Assembly: GCF_001648555.1 (NCBI RefSeq)
Contig: NZ_LQXM01000027.1
Span: 124,001 to 188,000, forward strand
Length of the DNA: 64,000 nt
Direction: 5' to 3'
DNA from: Rossellomorea aquimaris TF-12
GTDB taxonomy: Bacteria; Bacillota; Bacilli; Bacillales; Bacillaceae_B
Position numbers and translations under genes: made by a program. The notes beneath the pieces are model-generated. The model was not told the origin of the DNA. It made no database searches and worked only from the letters and a program-made list of their open reading frames with translations. Every line of letters starts with the position of its first letter. Within the stretch, counting starts at the first letter, position 1. Shown here piece after piece: positions 17,508 to 27,962 of the stretch.

Positions 17508-18692
17508 TCAACCTTTTAATATTGGTTCATCATTAGGTATATAGAGAACCTGCCCTCCATAAACATCCTGATTCGCTTCCAGATGATTTACTCTTAATAT
17601 TTGTGGAATGGTCAGATCATACTTATCTGCAATAGCATCAAGCGTTTCCCCTTCCTGCACAATACACACTCTTAGTTTCGCTGCTCTTTCCTCTTCTTTT
17701 CTGGCAAAGAAATCTGTCAATGATATGGCTTCGTTTTTCTTTTTCCCTTTTACCTTCTTTTTCTTTTCAGTTTGTTCTTCTGAGCTTTCCTCTTCCACCT
17801 CTTCCTCCATACTAGAAGAAGATTCTTCTTCCATTTCTACTTCTTGAACCTTAGGTGGTGGCGAATAGGAAGAAGGTGTTTGTTCTTGTTCTTCAGATGA
17901 TTCACTTAATTCATGCTCAGGCAATTGGAATACATTTTCTTTCCTATATTGATTATCTTCAAGTTGTGAATGACCGAGTAAATCATATTGAATCTCAACT
18001 GGTATCTCCTCATCCTGACTAGTTGACTGTGTTCTACCTTGTAAGGAAAATGCCTCATACTCGTCATTTTCTGCTTGAGGATTTTCTTCTATTTCATCTC
18101 TATCTTCTTCCTCATATTCTTCATATTCATATACTTCTTCATTTTCGTCCTCAGTCTCAACATCCTCTTCTGCTGCTTCCAATACCGGACTGACAGAACG
18201 ATGAAGGGGCTCGTAAATTTCTTCTCCACTATACTCAGCCTCTACTGGGAGTTGCGTCTGCTGTTCCCCGTATATACCTGTTATGGTTAAATCTGCATTC
18301 AGTTTTATACAAGCATTCTCAGGAACTACGTAATCAAATGACTCTACGTATACATCAATTTCGCTTAAATTAGCGATACGATTTTTGGGGATTGTTACAT
18401 CCACTGGAAAACAATGAACAAACTCATACTCCCCTTTTTCTCTCTTTTCCACCGTTTGAACAAATTTACCACTTGCCTCAAAGTCCTCTTCATCTTCATC
18501 TCTTGGAGAAGTTGGTAAGTATTCACCTGACAAATCTAAGCTACCTCTGATTAGAACATACTGCTCCTGCTCTTGTATTGTTATATGAGGATCTAAGGAG
18601 ATAGATAGTAATTCTTCAACTTCCTGTCCTTTTTTAAACCAAATTGATTCCTCCAAAGAAAATCGCAAACACGATTGTTGTTCTTGTGACAA
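17508..18692 (-). CDS. spoVID: SpoVID, spore coat morphogenetic protein
   Basis: The 394-residue protein has a conserved N-terminal beta-rich domain (LRFSLEESIWFKKGQEV onward, about residues 5-150), a long acidic low-complexity middle (about 180-335, runs of E and S) and a C-terminal LysM domain (IVQEGETLDAIADKY, about 345-390). SpoVID drives encasement of the spore by coat proteins; LysM may touch peptidoglycan or lipid II. TTG at 18692 is chosen because AAAGGAGG lies just upstream. A sigma-E-like -10 (CATATATT, 18726-18733) is suggestive but weak. The acidic middle varies in this family. Confidence 0.9.
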   Translation of the reverse strand: MSQEQQSCLRFSLEESIWFKKGQEVEELLSISLDPHITIQEQEQYVLIRGSLDLSGEYLPTSPRDEDEEDFEASGKFVQTVEKREKGEYEFVHCFPVDVTIPKNRIANLSEIDVYVESFDYVVPENACIKLNADLTITGIYGEQQTQLPVEAEYSGEEIYEPLHRSVSPVLEAAEEDVETEDENEEVYEYEEYEEEDRDEIEENPQAENDEYEAFSLQGRTQSTSQDEEIPVEIQYDLLGHSQLEDNQYRKENVFQLPEHELSESSEEQEQTPSSYSPPPKVQEVEMEEESSSSMEEEVEEESSEEQTEKKKKVKGKKKNEAISLTDFFARKEEERAAKLRVCIVQEGETLDAIADKYDLTIPQILRVNHLEANQDVYGGQVLYIPNDEPILKG

Positions 18693-18880
18693 AGAAATTC
18701 CTCCTTTCAAGTTCCAAACCAAAGAAATATATGACAATGTCATTATCACTTTATGAGTAGAAAAGAAGGATTATGATAGGAATCAGAAAAGTTATGAAAG
18801 ATATTAGGATTTTTTATAGGTATTCTCCATGATTTTGCAAAGATTCACTTCAAAAAACTAAAGCAACAATTTTTTTAAAA

Positions 18881-19048
18881 AGGCTCTTTTCTGTCAATCA
18901 GTGTGTGCTGGTGGTGAGGGGAACTACTCCGCTTTCCGCAGACGAACGGTCGAGCCCCCTCATCTCTGCTTCGGGGGTCTCGGCACGGCCGTTTTCCCGC
19001 AGGAGTCTACGCAGTTCCCCTCACCATCAAAAGAATTTATGTGACAGA
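18881..19048 (-). repeat. Composite hairpin repeat, copy 1 (reverse orientation; type B hairpin at 18913-19025 only)
   Basis: The 113-bp type B hairpin runs from GGTGAGGGGAACTAC to GCAGTTCCCCTCACC. It is flanked by AGGCTCTTTTCTGTCAA (18881 on), matching the inward-reading terminal repeat of copies 3 and 4, and by GTGACAGAGCTT, the reverse complement of the linker end before type B in copies 2 and 3. The type A half is missing. It fills most of the spoVID-hemL gap. Confidence 0.85.
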
Positions 19049-19169
19049 GCTTCATTGTGACAAATAGCAATTGAAAGAAGCTGTCTTTCTACAATTTAAA
19101 TTAAATTCATCACTAGTCTTTTTTTCAATTGCAACAAAGGTTACGAAAACATCTATTAAAAAAGAACCA

Positions 19170-19201
19170 ATAAAAAACTGGCCCTTTATAAAAGGACCAG
19201 T
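19170..19201 (-). terminator. hemL terminator
   Basis: ACTGGTCC and GGGCCAGT form a stem (19177-19201) followed on the minus strand by TTTTTTATT. It closes the hemAXCDBL operon. Confidence 0.85.
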
Positions 19202-19207
19202 CATTTT

Positions 19208-20503
19208 CTATTCTTTAGTACTCATTTTCTCAAACGCTTTTTCAGCAGCTTGAAGGGTTTTTTCTATATCTTCATCTGTATGAGCTGTGGATAAGAATAA
19301 TCCTTCAAATTGAGAAGGGGGAAGGAATACACCTTCATGAGCCATTTCACGGTAATAATCGGCAAACAAATCAAGATCTGATGATTTTGCGCCTTCATAG
19401 TTTACGACATCTTCATTTGTAAAGAAAATACCAATCATAGATCCTGCACGATTGATCGTGTGAGGAATATTGTATTTTTCTGCTGCTTCTTTTAAACCAT
19501 TTTCCAGAAGGTCAGCTTTACGTGCAAACTCTTCATATGTTTCAGGAGTTAATTGACTTAACGTTTCATAACCTGCTGTCATAGCTAATGGATTTCCTGA
19601 AAGGGTACCTGCTTGGTAGATAGGGCCACTAGGGGCGATTCTTTCCATAATTTCAGCTTTACCACCATAAGCACCTACCGGCAGACCTCCACCAATAACT
19701 TTGCCTAAACAGGTTAAATCAGGTGTTACGTTATAATACCCTTGAGCACAACCATAGCCAACACGGAATCCGGTCATAACTTCATCAAAAATTAACAGGG
19801 AACCATGTTTTTCAGTTATTTCACGTAACCCTTCTAAGAATCCGGGTTGAGGTGGCACAACACCCATGTTTCCTGCAACTGGTTCTACAATGACACCCGC
19901 AATATCATCTCCATATTGCTCAAAGGCAACAGCCATGCTATCTAAGTCATTGTAAGGAACAGTAATTGTATTTTTAGCAACACCTTCAGGAACACCAGGG
20001 CTATCAGGTAATCCAAGAGTGGCGACTCCTGAACCTGCTTTAATTAATAACGAATCACCATGTCCGTGATAACAGCCTTCAAACTTGATGATTTTGTTAC
20101 GACCTGTGTATCCACGAGCAAGGCGTAAGGCACTCATGGTCGCTTCCGTTCCCGATGAAACCATACGAACAATTTCAATACTTGGAACTCTCTCAATAAC
20201 CAATTGAGCTAATTTATTTTCAATTTCAGTGGGAGCACCAAAGCTTGTCCCGCTTTCAGCTACTTTCTTTATGGACTCGACTACTCGATCATTGCTATGA
20301 CCAAGAATTAGTGGCCCCCAGGAAAGGACATAATCAATATACTCGTTCCCATCAATATCATAAATCTTTGACCCTTTTCCTCTTTCCATAAAAATAGGGT
20401 CCATTTTCACTGATTTAAACGCACGAACTGGACTATTAACTCCACCTGGCATCAGTTTCTTTGCTTCAATAAAAGCTTCTTTGGATTTTTCAAATGAACG
20501 CAA
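19208..20503 (-). CDS. hemL: Glutamate-1-semialdehyde 2,1-aminomutase
   Basis: The 431-residue PLP enzyme converts glutamate-1-semialdehyde to 5-aminolevulinate, the second step of the C5 heme pathway. The PLP-lysine region reads [18 protein letters not shown] (near residue 268). Also present are the N-terminal [12 protein letters not shown] motif and [17 protein letters not shown] at 20503 is supported by AAAGGAGG 8 nt upstream. It is the last gene of hemAXCDBL and is closed by a terminator at 19170-19201. The length matches the family. Confidence 0.97.
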   Translation of the reverse strand: MRSFEKSKEAFIEAKKLMPGGVNSPVRAFKSVKMDPIFMERGKGSKIYDIDGNEYIDYVLSWGPLILGHSNDRVVESIKKVAESGTSFGAPTEIENKLAQLVIERVPSIEIVRMVSSGTEATMSALRLARGYTGRNKIIKFEGCYHGHGDSLLIKAGSGVATLGLPDSPGVPEGVAKNTITVPYNDLDSMAVAFEQYGDDIAGVIVEPVAGNMGVVPPQPGFLEGLREITEKHGSLLIFDEVMTGFRVGYGCAQGYYNVTPDLTCLGKVIGGGLPVGAYGGKAEIMERIAPSGPIYQAGTLSGNPLAMTAGYETLSQLTPETYEEFARKADLLENGLKEAAEKYNIPHTINRAGSMIGIFFTNEDVVNYEGAKSSDLDLFADYYREMAHEGVFLPPSQFEGLFLSTAHTDEDIEKTLQAAEKAFEKMSTKE

Positions 20504-20542
20504 TCTGATTTCCTCCTTTTTTATCGTTTCACAATGATCGTA

Positions 20543-21517
20543 CTAAGATAACCAATCGGCAACGTCTTTCGCATAATACGTAATGATAAGGTCTGCACCT
20601 GCCCGTTTCATGCTCGTAAGCTTTTCCATGACAATTTCCTGTTCATTCACCCATCCATTTTGAGCAGCTGCTTTGATCATGCTGTATTCTCCACTAACAT
20701 TATAAGCAACGACGGGAGCATTAAAACGGTCTTTTACTTCTCTCATAATATCTAAATAAGAAAGAGCTGGTTTTACTATTAGGAAATCGGCTCCTTCTTC
20801 CATATCTGACTTCGCTTCTCTTAATGCCTCTAGACGATTTGCCGGATCCATTTGATAGGTTCTTCTATCACCAAATTGTGGTGTAGAGTGGGCTGCATCA
20901 CGGAAAGGTCCATAGAAGCTTGAAGAATATTTTACTGCGTAACTCATGATTGGCACATCTGTGTAGCCTGCTTCATCTAATCCATGGCGAATGGCTGCAA
21001 CAAATCCATCCATCATATTAGACGGTGCAATAATATCCGCACCTGCTTCTGCTTGGCTTACAGCTGTTTTAGCCAATAGATCAAGGGTTGGATCATTAAG
21101 AATTTTTCCTTCTTTTACAATTCCACAATGACCGTGACTAGTATACTGACAAAGACATGTGTCTGCAATTACAACCATTTCAGGATAGTGCTCTTTAACA
21201 AATCGTGTAGCTTCTTGAACAATACCATGCTCATGATAAGCTTGTTTTCCATACTCATCCTTTTCAGCAGGTACCCCAAATAGAATAATGGATTTAATGC
21301 CTAATGAAACAATTTCATCCATTTCGGCTTTCAGATTATCAAGGGAAATATGGAATACCCCAGGCATAGAAGGTACAACATTTTTGATATTTTCTCCTTC
21401 TACCACAAATAAAGGATAGATTAGGTCTTCTTTTCTTAGGTGTGTTTCTCTAACTAATGAGCGCATGTTCTCTGACTGGCGCAAACGACGATGACGAGAA
21501 AATGATAAATCTTTCAA
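20543..21517 (-). CDS. hemB: Porphobilinogen synthase (delta-aminolevulinic acid dehydratase)
   Basis: The 324-residue enzyme condenses two 5-aminolevulinate molecules to porphobilinogen. The Zn-binding cysteines are seen in [15 protein letters not shown], and the two active lysines in [17 protein letters not shown] and [16 protein letters not shown] at 21517 is chosen because GGAGG lies 8 nt upstream; the longer frame would include the ribosome site. Placed between hemD and hemL as in B. subtilis. Confidence 0.97.
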   Translation of the reverse strand: MKDLSFSRHRRLRQSENMRSLVRETHLRKEDLIYPLFVVEGENIKNVVPSMPGVFHISLDNLKAEMDEIVSLGIKSIILFGVPAEKDEYGKQAYHEHGIVQEATRFVKEHYPEMVVIADTCLCQYTSHGHCGIVKEGKILNDPTLDLLAKTAVSQAEAGADIIAPSNMMDGFVAAIRHGLDEAGYTDVPIMSYAVKYSSSFYGPFRDAAHSTPQFGDRRTYQMDPANRLEALREAKSDMEEGADFLIVKPALSYLDIMREVKDRFNAPVVAYNVSGEYSMIKAAAQNGWVNEQEIVMEKLTSMKRAGADLIITYYAKDVADWLS

Positions 21518-21549
21518 TGATAAAACCTCCAATGATAGATTAAGATTGA

Positions 21550-22353
21550 TTATTCATCTAATTGAGCATGCTTGTAAAGTGACATATACGTTATGATGTC
21601 TTTGACCATTTCATTTACAGTATAAATGTTGGGGCATATTTTTACATGTAATCCGTACTCTTCAATGGTACTTTTCGTAATTGGACCAATACAACCGATA
21701 GGAGTATCTTTAATCTTTTCCTGTAAGGAGTAATGATGGATTATTTCCATAAAGTGATGAACCGTTGATGAGCTCGTAAACGTTAGAACGTCTACTAGAT
21801 TTTCTTCTACAATCCTCTTTAATTCTTTCATACTATCTTTCGGTAGAACCGTTTCATACACGATCCATTCAGTACATTGAACACCCGACATTGATAACTC
21901 CGCAGAAATAATATCTCTTGCCAAATTGCCTTTAGGGATTAATATCTCTCCCGAAGGTTTTACTTTTGAGATAAATTGAGCTGCAAAATCATTTGCTGTA
22001 AAGTGATCAGGGACGAATGAGACGGGAATTCTATGTTGTTCGCAGTACTGTTTTGTTTTGCTTCCAACTGCGGCAAATTTACTTGTAAAAGAATCCACAT
22101 CCAGCTGTATTCTCTCTAATGCTTCAAGGAAATATTTCACTCCATTTTTGCTAGTGAAGATAATCCATTCAAAATTATGTAGTGATGATAATATAGTTGA
22201 TTCATGTGAATCCATATATGATTGAAAACGAAGGAGCGGTACCACAACTGGAACCCCCCCATAGCTTTCAACAAGGGAACTCATTTCTCTTGCTCCCTCA
22301 CTGCCACGAGTAATCAGTACCTTTACATTTTCTAAAGGCTGCTCACTCATCAT
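21550..22353 (-). CDS. hemD: Uroporphyrinogen-III synthase
   Basis: The 267-residue protein has the two-domain HemD fold pattern: [20 protein letters not shown] at the start, [17 protein letters not shown], and the later [18 protein letters not shown] and [16 protein letters not shown]. It cyclises hydroxymethylbilane with inversion of ring D. Its ATG overlaps the hemC stop (TAATG), giving translational coupling. HemD sequences are poorly conserved, so the operon position carries part of the weight. Confidence 0.93.
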   Translation of the reverse strand: MMSEQPLENVKVLITRGSEGAREMSSLVESYGGVPVVVPLLRFQSYMDSHESTILSSLHNFEWIIFTSKNGVKYFLEALERIQLDVDSFTSKFAAVGSKTKQYCEQHRIPVSFVPDHFTANDFAAQFISKVKPSGEILIPKGNLARDIISAELSMSGVQCTEWIVYETVLPKDSMKELKRIVEENLVDVLTFTSSSTVHHFMEIIHHYSLQEKIKDTPIGCIGPITKSTIEEYGLHVKICPNIYTVNEMVKDIITYMSLYKHAQLDE

Positions 22354-23285
22354 TATTGATCAAGCTCTTCTTTTACTTGATCGATTAATACTTTAGCACC
22401 TTGCTCTGTCATTCTTTCAGCAACTATTACTCCTACTTCATAAGGGTCTTGGCCAACTTCGTATTCTTTATAAATATCCTTACCGTCAGGAGAAGCGACA
22501 AGTCCCATTAAGGCGATGTCACCATTATCTTTAAGCTCAGCGTAACCGGCGATAGGAACCTGACAACCACCTTCCATTTTATGAAGGAAAGCTCTTTCAG
22601 CCGTAACCGTTTTCGTTGTTTCGTCGCATGCAAACTCTCCAAGAAGTTCAAGTAGCTCACGATCATCTTCTCTACACTCGATGGACAACGCTCCTTGACC
22701 AACTGCAGGTAAACAAAGATCGGGATCTAAAAATTCCGTTACTACATCACTCGTCCATCCCATTCGAGATAAACCGGCAGCCGCTAAAATAATAGCATCG
22801 TAATCTTCATTTTGAAGCTTAGATAACCGTGTATCAATATTCCCTCTTATCCACTTAATTTCCAGGTCCGGTCGTACAGCAAGTATTTGAGCTCCTCGAC
22901 GTAAGCTGCTTGTCCCAATTATCGCACCTGATGGTAGATCCTTCAGCGCCACATGGTTTTTACTAATGAAGGCATCACGATGATCTTCTCTCTCAGGAAT
23001 ACAGCCAATTGTTAGACCTTCTGGCAAAACAGCCGGCATATCCTTCATGCTATGAACAGCCATATCAATTTCTTTATCCAGCATAGCTTGTTCAATTTCT
23101 TTAACAAATAAGCCTTTTCCTCCAACTTTGGAAAGGGTAACATCTAATATTTGGTCACCTTTGGTGACGATCTCCTTCACTTCAAATTCGAAAGAAGAAT
23201 CAATAGCCTTTAACTGATTGATCACCCAATTTGTTTGTGTAAGTGCTAATTTACTTCGTCTAGATCCTACGATAATTTTTCTCAT
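22353..23285 (-). CDS. hemC: Hydroxymethylbilane synthase (porphobilinogen deaminase)
   Basis: The 310-residue enzyme polymerises four porphobilinogens. It starts [20 protein letters not shown], has the [14 protein letters not shown] motif, and the dipyrromethane-cofactor cysteine in [15 protein letters not shown] at 23285 is preceded by CAGGAGG; the longer reading frame upstream runs into hemX and is not used. Part of hemAXCDBL. Confidence 0.97.
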   Translation of the reverse strand: MRKIIVGSRRSKLALTQTNWVINQLKAIDSSFEFEVKEIVTKGDQILDVTLSKVGGKGLFVKEIEQAMLDKEIDMAVHSMKDMPAVLPEGLTIGCIPEREDHRDAFISKNHVALKDLPSGAIIGTSSLRRGAQILAVRPDLEIKWIRGNIDTRLSKLQNEDYDAIILAAAGLSRMGWTSDVVTEFLDPDLCLPAVGQGALSIECREDDRELLELLGEFACDETTKTVTAERAFLHKMEGGCQVPIAGYAELKDNGDIALMGLVASPDGKDIYKEYEVGQDPYEVGVIVAERMTEQGAKVLIDQVKEELDQ

Positions 23286-23302
23286 AATAACCTCCTGAAG
23301 AC

Positions 23303-24136
23303 TTATGAATACCAAAAATGAAATGATGACAAGCGACTTCCTAAGAAAAAGTTAATCAATATTATTAAAAAGGCTGCAGAATTCAATAATGCTAGTGATT
23401 TACCAAATACATTCTTTTTCAAACGAAGATATAAAAAAGTACTATATAAAATTAATAGAACGAATGATCCTATAATTTTCGGGTCATACCAAATGAAATT
23501 CGGTAACTTAATAAACGCCCATTGTAAACCTAATATTAAACTAAGTAGAAGCATAGCCACTCCAATAGAGTTTAAAATATAGGTAATCTTCTCAAGCTTA
23601 GACAAATCACTGATTCTCCATAACCTTTGCCCCCATTTTTTCTCCTTTAACAGCTTAAATTGCAGGAGATATAAAAGTGAAAATACAAAAGATAAAGAAA
23701 AAGCTCCATATGATAGGATAGCCATTGTAATATGAATGAGCAATAGCTCTGAAACGAGTTGTTCTGCCATTGCTTGAGATTCTACTTGAACAGGGGCAAA
23801 GGTATGTATGGCCATAATGATAAAGCCGAGTATATTCGTAAAGAACACGGTGAAATCAACCCTCAGTAAACGGTTGATGACGAGTGACAGCGTAATTAAT
23901 ACCCATGCATAAAAATAAAGCCCCTCGAAAATAGTGAGGACTGGAAATCTACCAGTATTCATCATGTAAAGAAACAAAAAGATTGTTTGAAGAATCCAAA
24001 CAATCGCAAGTAACCAGAAGGCAAACAGGTTCGCCTTCCGGTTTTTGTTCAAGAAATCTATAAAGTAAAACAAAATACTAATAGCATACAGAACAATCAT
24101 AAGTTCATGCAGCCTAGTCATCGTTTGTTCAAACAT
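23303..24136 (-). CDS. hemX: HemX, membrane protein of the heme operon (cytochrome c assembly family)
   Basis: The 277-residue polytopic protein has eight or so membrane segments and a WxWxxxE-poor CcsA/CcmC-like pattern, for example [20 protein letters not shown]. In B. subtilis HemX lowers the level of HemA post-transcriptionally. ATG at 24136 is chosen over the GTG at 24151 because GAGG lies 9 nt upstream. It follows hemA immediately, as in other Bacillus species. Confidence 0.9.
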   Translation of the reverse strand: MFEQTMTRLHELMIVLYAISILFYFIDFLNKNRKANLFAFWLLAIVWILQTIFLFLYMMNTGRFPVLTIFEGLYFYAWVLITLSLVINRLLRVDFTVFFTNILGFIIMAIHTFAPVQVESQAMAEQLVSELLLIHITMAILSYGAFSLSFVFSLLYLLQFKLLKEKKWGQRLWRISDLSKLEKITYILNSIGVAMLLLSLILGLQWAFIKLPNFIWYDPKIIGSFVLLILYSTFLYLRLKKNVFGKSLALLNSAAFLIILINFFLGSRLSSFHFWYS

Positions 24137-24151
24137 CGACAATAACCTCAC

Positions 24152-25513
24152 TTATGCTTGAAAAGAAGGTTGTGGTGTAAAGCTGGTTGAGCTCTCAGTC
24201 TTTTCGTTGGCTGCTTTCACTTGTTTCTGCTCTAACACTTGTTGTTCAATGTTAAAAATATTAATAAATAAATCCAATTTATCCTCCGCATCTGGAAGAG
24301 CTGCAAATTCTTTTGCTTGTAAAATAGGATCTTTCAACAATTGATTAATAATACTCTTTGTATGCTTACTTAACACCTTACGTTCACGATCTGTTAAGTT
24401 TGGCATCTTTCGTTCAATGCTCTCCATTGTGTCAGCTTGAATAGATAGAGCTTTCTGTCTTAAAGCAGATATCACTGGAACAACGCCAAGCATATTCAAC
24501 CATTCTTTAAAGGAAACAATTTCAGCCTCTATCATTAATTCAATTTGCTCCGCTGCCCGTTTGCGCTCTGCTAGATTCGCTTGGACAATTCCTTCCAGAT
24601 CATCAATGTCATATAGGAAGACACTTTCTAAATCTCCAATTGAAGGATCTAAATCTCTAGGAACTGCAATATCTACCATGAACAGGGGACGGCCTTTTCT
24701 CATTTCTTCCACATGAGACATCGTTTCTTTAGAAATGACAAAATCCTTTGCTCCAGTAGAGCTAATGAGGATATCTGCTTCCACCAAAGCACACTGTAGC
24801 TCTTGGAGGGTTTTCGCTTTTCCGCTGAATCGTTCAGCTAAGCTTTGGGCCTTTTCAAACGTTCGATTAATAACGGTTACTTTCGTAGCACCGCTTCCAT
24901 GTAAGTTTTGAATGGCCAACTCTCCCATTTTTCCAGCACCAAGAATCAGAACATGTTTATGGTCTAAGCTACCAAATACTTTCTTAGCTAATTCAACAGC
25001 TGCATAGCTGACAGAGACAGCATTTGAACCTATCTCTGTTTCTGAATGTCCTTTTTTAGCCACAGTCACAGCCTGCTTAAAAAGATGGTTAAATACCGTT
25101 CCTGTTGCTCCGGCTTCCTGAGAGGTTAAAAAGCTGTTTTTAATTTGACCAAGAATTTGGGTTTCCCCTAACACCATAGAATTCAATCCACACGCAACTT
25201 TAAAAAGGTGTTCAACGGCTCCTTCTTGTTCATAAATGAACAAATAAGGTGTGAACTCCTCTTTATCTATATCAAACCATTGAGATAAAAAATCTTTAAT
25301 ATAATAACGACCTGTGTGAAGCTGATCTACTACTGCATAAACCTCTGTGCGATTACAAGTAGAGACAATCACATTTTCTAAAATGCTTTTCTTATCCTTT
25401 AATGCCTTCATGGCAAAGGGAAGATCAGTTTCATTGAATGACAATCTTTCACGAATCTCAACAGGGGCCGTTTTAAAATTTAAACCAACGACTATCGTAT
25501 ACATGCTGTGCAT
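24152..25513 (-). CDS. hemA: Glutamyl-tRNA reductase
   Basis: The 453-residue enzyme reduces glutamyl-tRNA to glutamate-1-semialdehyde with NADPH, the first committed step of heme synthesis. The catalytic cysteine lies in [14 protein letters not shown] (near residue 50), followed by [10 protein letters not shown] and the NADPH motif [11 protein letters not shown]. The C-terminal dimerisation domain is followed by a Q- and T-rich tail. Start at 25513 (MHSMYT) is uncertain; ATG at 25504 is an alternative. A candidate PerR-like site overlaps the -10 just upstream. Confidence 0.96.
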   Translation of the reverse strand: MHSMYTIVVGLNFKTAPVEIRERLSFNETDLPFAMKALKDKKSILENVIVSTCNRTEVYAVVDQLHTGRYYIKDFLSQWFDIDKEEFTPYLFIYEQEGAVEHLFKVACGLNSMVLGETQILGQIKNSFLTSQEAGATGTVFNHLFKQAVTVAKKGHSETEIGSNAVSVSYAAVELAKKVFGSLDHKHVLILGAGKMGELAIQNLHGSGATKVTVINRTFEKAQSLAERFSGKAKTLQELQCALVEADILISSTGAKDFVISKETMSHVEEMRKGRPLFMVDIAVPRDLDPSIGDLESVFLYDIDDLEGIVQANLAERKRAAEQIELMIEAEIVSFKEWLNMLGVVPVISALRQKALSIQADTMESIERKMPNLTDRERKVLSKHTKSIINQLLKDPILQAKEFAALPDAEDKLDLFINIFNIEQQVLEQKQVKAANEKTESSTSFTPQPSFQA

Positions 25514-25878
25514 TACACCCCCAACATAATATCATTACTACTATTATAACATGTCCATTACAACTGAAAGCTTGTAAATGTGAACAGAAATTGAAACCTA
25601 TTTTATGTTACATTAAACGTGAAAGAAACATTTCATCAAAGATAGGTTTCCATTAAACCTATTCTCTGAAAGCACTTTCAACACTATAACCATCACTTTA
25701 TTTCGACATAGCCTACTTAAGTAGGGTAACAAATCATAAGGGAAGAATCAAGTTAAGAGAAGGGTTGAAGAGAAAAGCGTCGAATAGTAGTAAACAAACA
25801 ACTCATTTACTTTTCTATCATTTCCCCTAAAAACAGGAAAAATAACACCTCGAGAAAAAAAAGATGCGGAGGATGAAA
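25514..25878. other. Intergenic region between divergent hemA and the 161-residue gene
   Basis: The hemA side has TATAAT within TTATAATAGTAGTAA (minus strand, 25535-25549), which agrees with the PerR consensus at only about 11 of 15 positions. A 9-bp inverted repeat (GAAACCTAT at 25593-25601, ATAGGTTTC at 25642-25650) lies further out. No clear plus-strand promoter is seen by eye. The rest looks unstructured. Confidence 0.4.
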
Positions 25879-26364
25879 ATGAAACAGCAAAGAATTTTCC
25901 CTGGAATCATTTTGATAGGATTTGGCATTTATTTTTATTTGCAGCAAGCAAATATCGTCCTGTTCCAAGAGTTCTTCACCTGGCCGACTTTACTCATCAT
26001 TGTTGGAGTAGCATTTTTAGGTCAAGGTTACGGCGGGAGAGACTACGAGGCTATATTACCAGGAACCATATTAGTCGGTTTCGGGCTTCACTTCCATGTA
26101 GTCAACAAGCTTGCCATTTGGCCGGATCACATAGGCACATTTATATTAATCATTTCGTTAGGTTTCCTCTTACGTTACCAAAAGACACGAACAGGATTAT
26201 TTCAAGCCATTCTCTTTTTAACTCTATCTATCATTCTACTTTTCTATGACAAAGTGATTCGATGGTTTGGACTACTCGAAGGCAGTGTAGGTTCTCCTTG
26301 GGAAATCTGGCCAATCGTGATTATTGTAATCGGTATTTACTTGCTCTTTATTAAGAAAAAATAA
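25879..26364 (+). CDS. LiaF/LiaI-like small membrane protein
   Basis: The 161-residue protein has about six hydrophobic segments in two similar halves: FPGIILIGFGIYFYLQQ with WPTLLIIVGVAFLGQG, then LPGTILVGFGLHFHV with WPIVIIVIGIYLLFIKKK near the end. This P-G-x-I-L-I-G-F-G and W-P-(x)-I-I-V-G pattern is that of the LiaI-LiaF-like membrane domain. ATG at 25879 is chosen because GGAGG lies 6 nt upstream. It is divergent from hemA, at about the place where B. subtilis has ysxD. Whether it is orthologous I cannot tell. The function is unknown; a terminator follows. Confidence 0.75.
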   Translation: MKQQRIFPGIILIGFGIYFYLQQANIVLFQEFFTWPTLLIIVGVAFLGQGYGGRDYEAILPGTILVGFGLHFHVVNKLAIWPDHIGTFILIISLGFLLRYQKTRTGLFQAILFLTLSIILLFYDKVIRWFGLLEGSVGSPWEIWPIVIIVIGIYLLFIKKK

Positions 26365-26369
26365 GCAGT

Positions 26370-26402
26370 AAAAAGCACCTCAATTTATGAGGTGCTTTTT
26401 TG
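26370..26402. terminator. Bidirectional terminator between the LiaF-like gene and the amino acid ABC genes
   Basis: AAAAAGCACCTCA pairs with TGAGGTGCTTTTT around a short loop. It lies 3' of both converging genes and has T-runs on both strands. Confidence 0.88.
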
Positions 26403-26410
26403 CGTTAGAG

Positions 26411-27145
26411 TTATAAAACAGAATCCAAAAATTCTTTTGTACGCTGTTCTTTTGGATTTGTGAACATTTCTTTAGGAGGTCCTACCTCCACAACTTTCCC
26501 GTCGTGCATGTACACAACCCAATCCGCTACTTCACGGGCAAACCCCATTTCATGGGTTACGACAATCATTGTCATTCCCTCTTCAGCAAGCTCCTTCATG
26601 GTAGCTAACACCTCTCCTACTAATTCAGGGTCAAGGGCTGAAGTAGGTTCATCAAATAACATAATGTCAGGCTTCATAGCCAGCGCACGCGCAATCGCGA
26701 CACGCTGCTTTTGACCTCCTGACAACTTAGAAGGATAGACATTTTCTTTTTCAGCAAGCCCGACTTTTTTTAATAAAGACTGGGCGTCTTTTTTCGCATC
26801 TTTCTTAGAGACACCTTTTACGTAAATAGGTGCTTCCATCACATTTTCTAATACAGTCTTATGAGGGAATAGATAGAAGTGCTGAAACACCATGCCTACT
26901 TTTTGACGAATTTTATTGAGGTCATGAGTGTCCTGGTTTATTTCTTCCCCCTCAAAAATAACCTTTCCATCATCCTTCAATTCTAAAAAGTTCAAGCAAC
27001 GAAGCAAAGTACTTTTACCTGATCCACTTGCTCCAATTAAACAAACAACATCACTTTCTTTTACACTAACATCGATATCCTTCAGGACATGCAGATCACC
27101 AAAGGATTTATTTAGTTTTTCTACTTTAATCATTTCTTGACTCAA
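26411..27145 (-). CDS. Polar amino acid ABC transporter, ATP-binding subunit (GlnQ-like)
   Basis: The 244-residue ATPase shows Walker [16 protein letters not shown], the Q-loop FQHFYLFPH, signature [15 protein letters not shown], Walker [15 protein letters not shown] and the switch His in [24 protein letters not shown] sequences and length are typical of the GlnQ/HisP group. TTG at 27145 is supported by GGAGG 8 nt upstream. It is last in a binding protein-permease-ATPase set read on the minus strand. The substrate (glutamine, arginine or cystine) cannot be told from sequence. Confidence 0.93.
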   Translation of the reverse strand: MSQEMIKVEKLNKSFGDLHVLKDIDVSVKESDVVCLIGASGSGKSTLLRCLNFLELKDDGKVIFEGEEINQDTHDLNKIRQKVGMVFQHFYLFPHKTVLENVMEAPIYVKGVSKKDAKKDAQSLLKKVGLAEKENVYPSKLSGGQKQRVAIARALAMKPDIMLFDEPTSALDPELVGEVLATMKELAEEGMTMIVVTHEMGFAREVADWVVYMHDGKVVEVGPPKEMFTNPKEQRTKEFLDSVL

Positions 27146-27207
27146 GCACGATCCCTCCCGTAACGAAAGTAGCTTTCATAACAACTGTATGTGCCTGTCT
27201 TCCTCGG

Positions 27208-27855
27208 TTAGTCACTAACAGACATACGTTTTTCAATAATATTGACAATGGTAGAAAAGACAAGAACAAGTACTAAGTAGTAAATCGCAACCACAAGTAA
27301 ATACGTCATATAATCAAAGTTATTTGAGCCTAATGTAGTAGCGACACTGAACAATTCAAACATGCCGATAAAGGAAGCAAGTGATGAATCCTTTAGGGCG
27401 ATAATAAATTGATTTCCAAGTGGTGGAAGTGCTCTTCTAAATGCCTGTGGCAAGATAATTCTTCTCATTGAAAGACCTTGGGACATTCCTAGAGAACGAC
27501 CTGCTTCCATTTGACCACGGTCGATGGATTGAATGGCCCCACGAAAAATCTCAGCGATATAGGCTCCATTGTGAAAGGCAAGCCCTAATACTACTGACCA
27601 GAAATCGGAAATATTTAGGGCAGTTAATCCGAAATAAAAGATAAAGATTTGAACAATCAATGGTGTACCACGAACAACAAAAATATATAAATCTGCCAGG
27701 ATTTCTAACGGCTTTATTCTTGAAATTTTAAGAAAGGCAAAGAATAGACCAATGACAATGGCAATTAAAATAGATACAAAGGTTAATTGGAATGTTAATA
27801 ACATCCCTTTTAGAAATACATCATATGTTCCAACAAAAGTTTCAAGAAAATGCAC
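27208..27855 (-). CDS. Polar amino acid ABC transporter permease
   Basis: The 215-residue permease of the HisM/GlnP family has about five membrane segments and the EAA-type loop EAGRSLGMSQGLSMRRIILP followed by QAFRRALPPLGNQF. A VRGTPLIVQIF motif is typical of the family. GTG at 27855 is chosen because GGAGGG lies 6 nt upstream; the longer TTG frame would include it. It sits between the binding protein and ATPase genes. Confidence 0.92.
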   Translation of the reverse strand: MHFLETFVGTYDVFLKGMLLTFQLTFVSILIAIVIGLFFAFLKISRIKPLEILADLYIFVVRGTPLIVQIFIFYFGLTALNISDFWSVVLGLAFHNGAYIAEIFRGAIQSIDRGQMEAGRSLGMSQGLSMRRIILPQAFRRALPPLGNQFIIALKDSSLASFIGMFELFSVATTLGSNNFDYMTYLLVVAIYYLVLVLVFSTIVNIIEKRMSVSD

Positions 27856-27915
27856 GTACTTCCCTCCAATCAACTACTTACAAGTCTTACTGACTTAATC
27901 AAGGTTTGATGAAAA

Positions 27916-27948
27916 AAAGCGAATGCGCATTCGAAGCACATTCGCTTT
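27916..27948 (-). terminator. Hairpin between binding protein and permease genes
   Basis: AAAGCGAATG (27916-27925) pairs perfectly with CATTCGCTTT (27939-27948), with a T-run on the minus strand. Its place after the binding protein gene suggests partial termination or mRNA protection, which raises the level of the binding protein relative to the permease and ATPase. Confidence 0.8.
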
Positions 27949-27962
27949 GTCTCATGCTGCCA

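Noticed and set aside
18913..19025. Type B hairpin as a simple transcription terminator
   Set aside because: It is 113 bp long, GC-rich, without a T-run at its base, and hemL already has its own terminator next to it.
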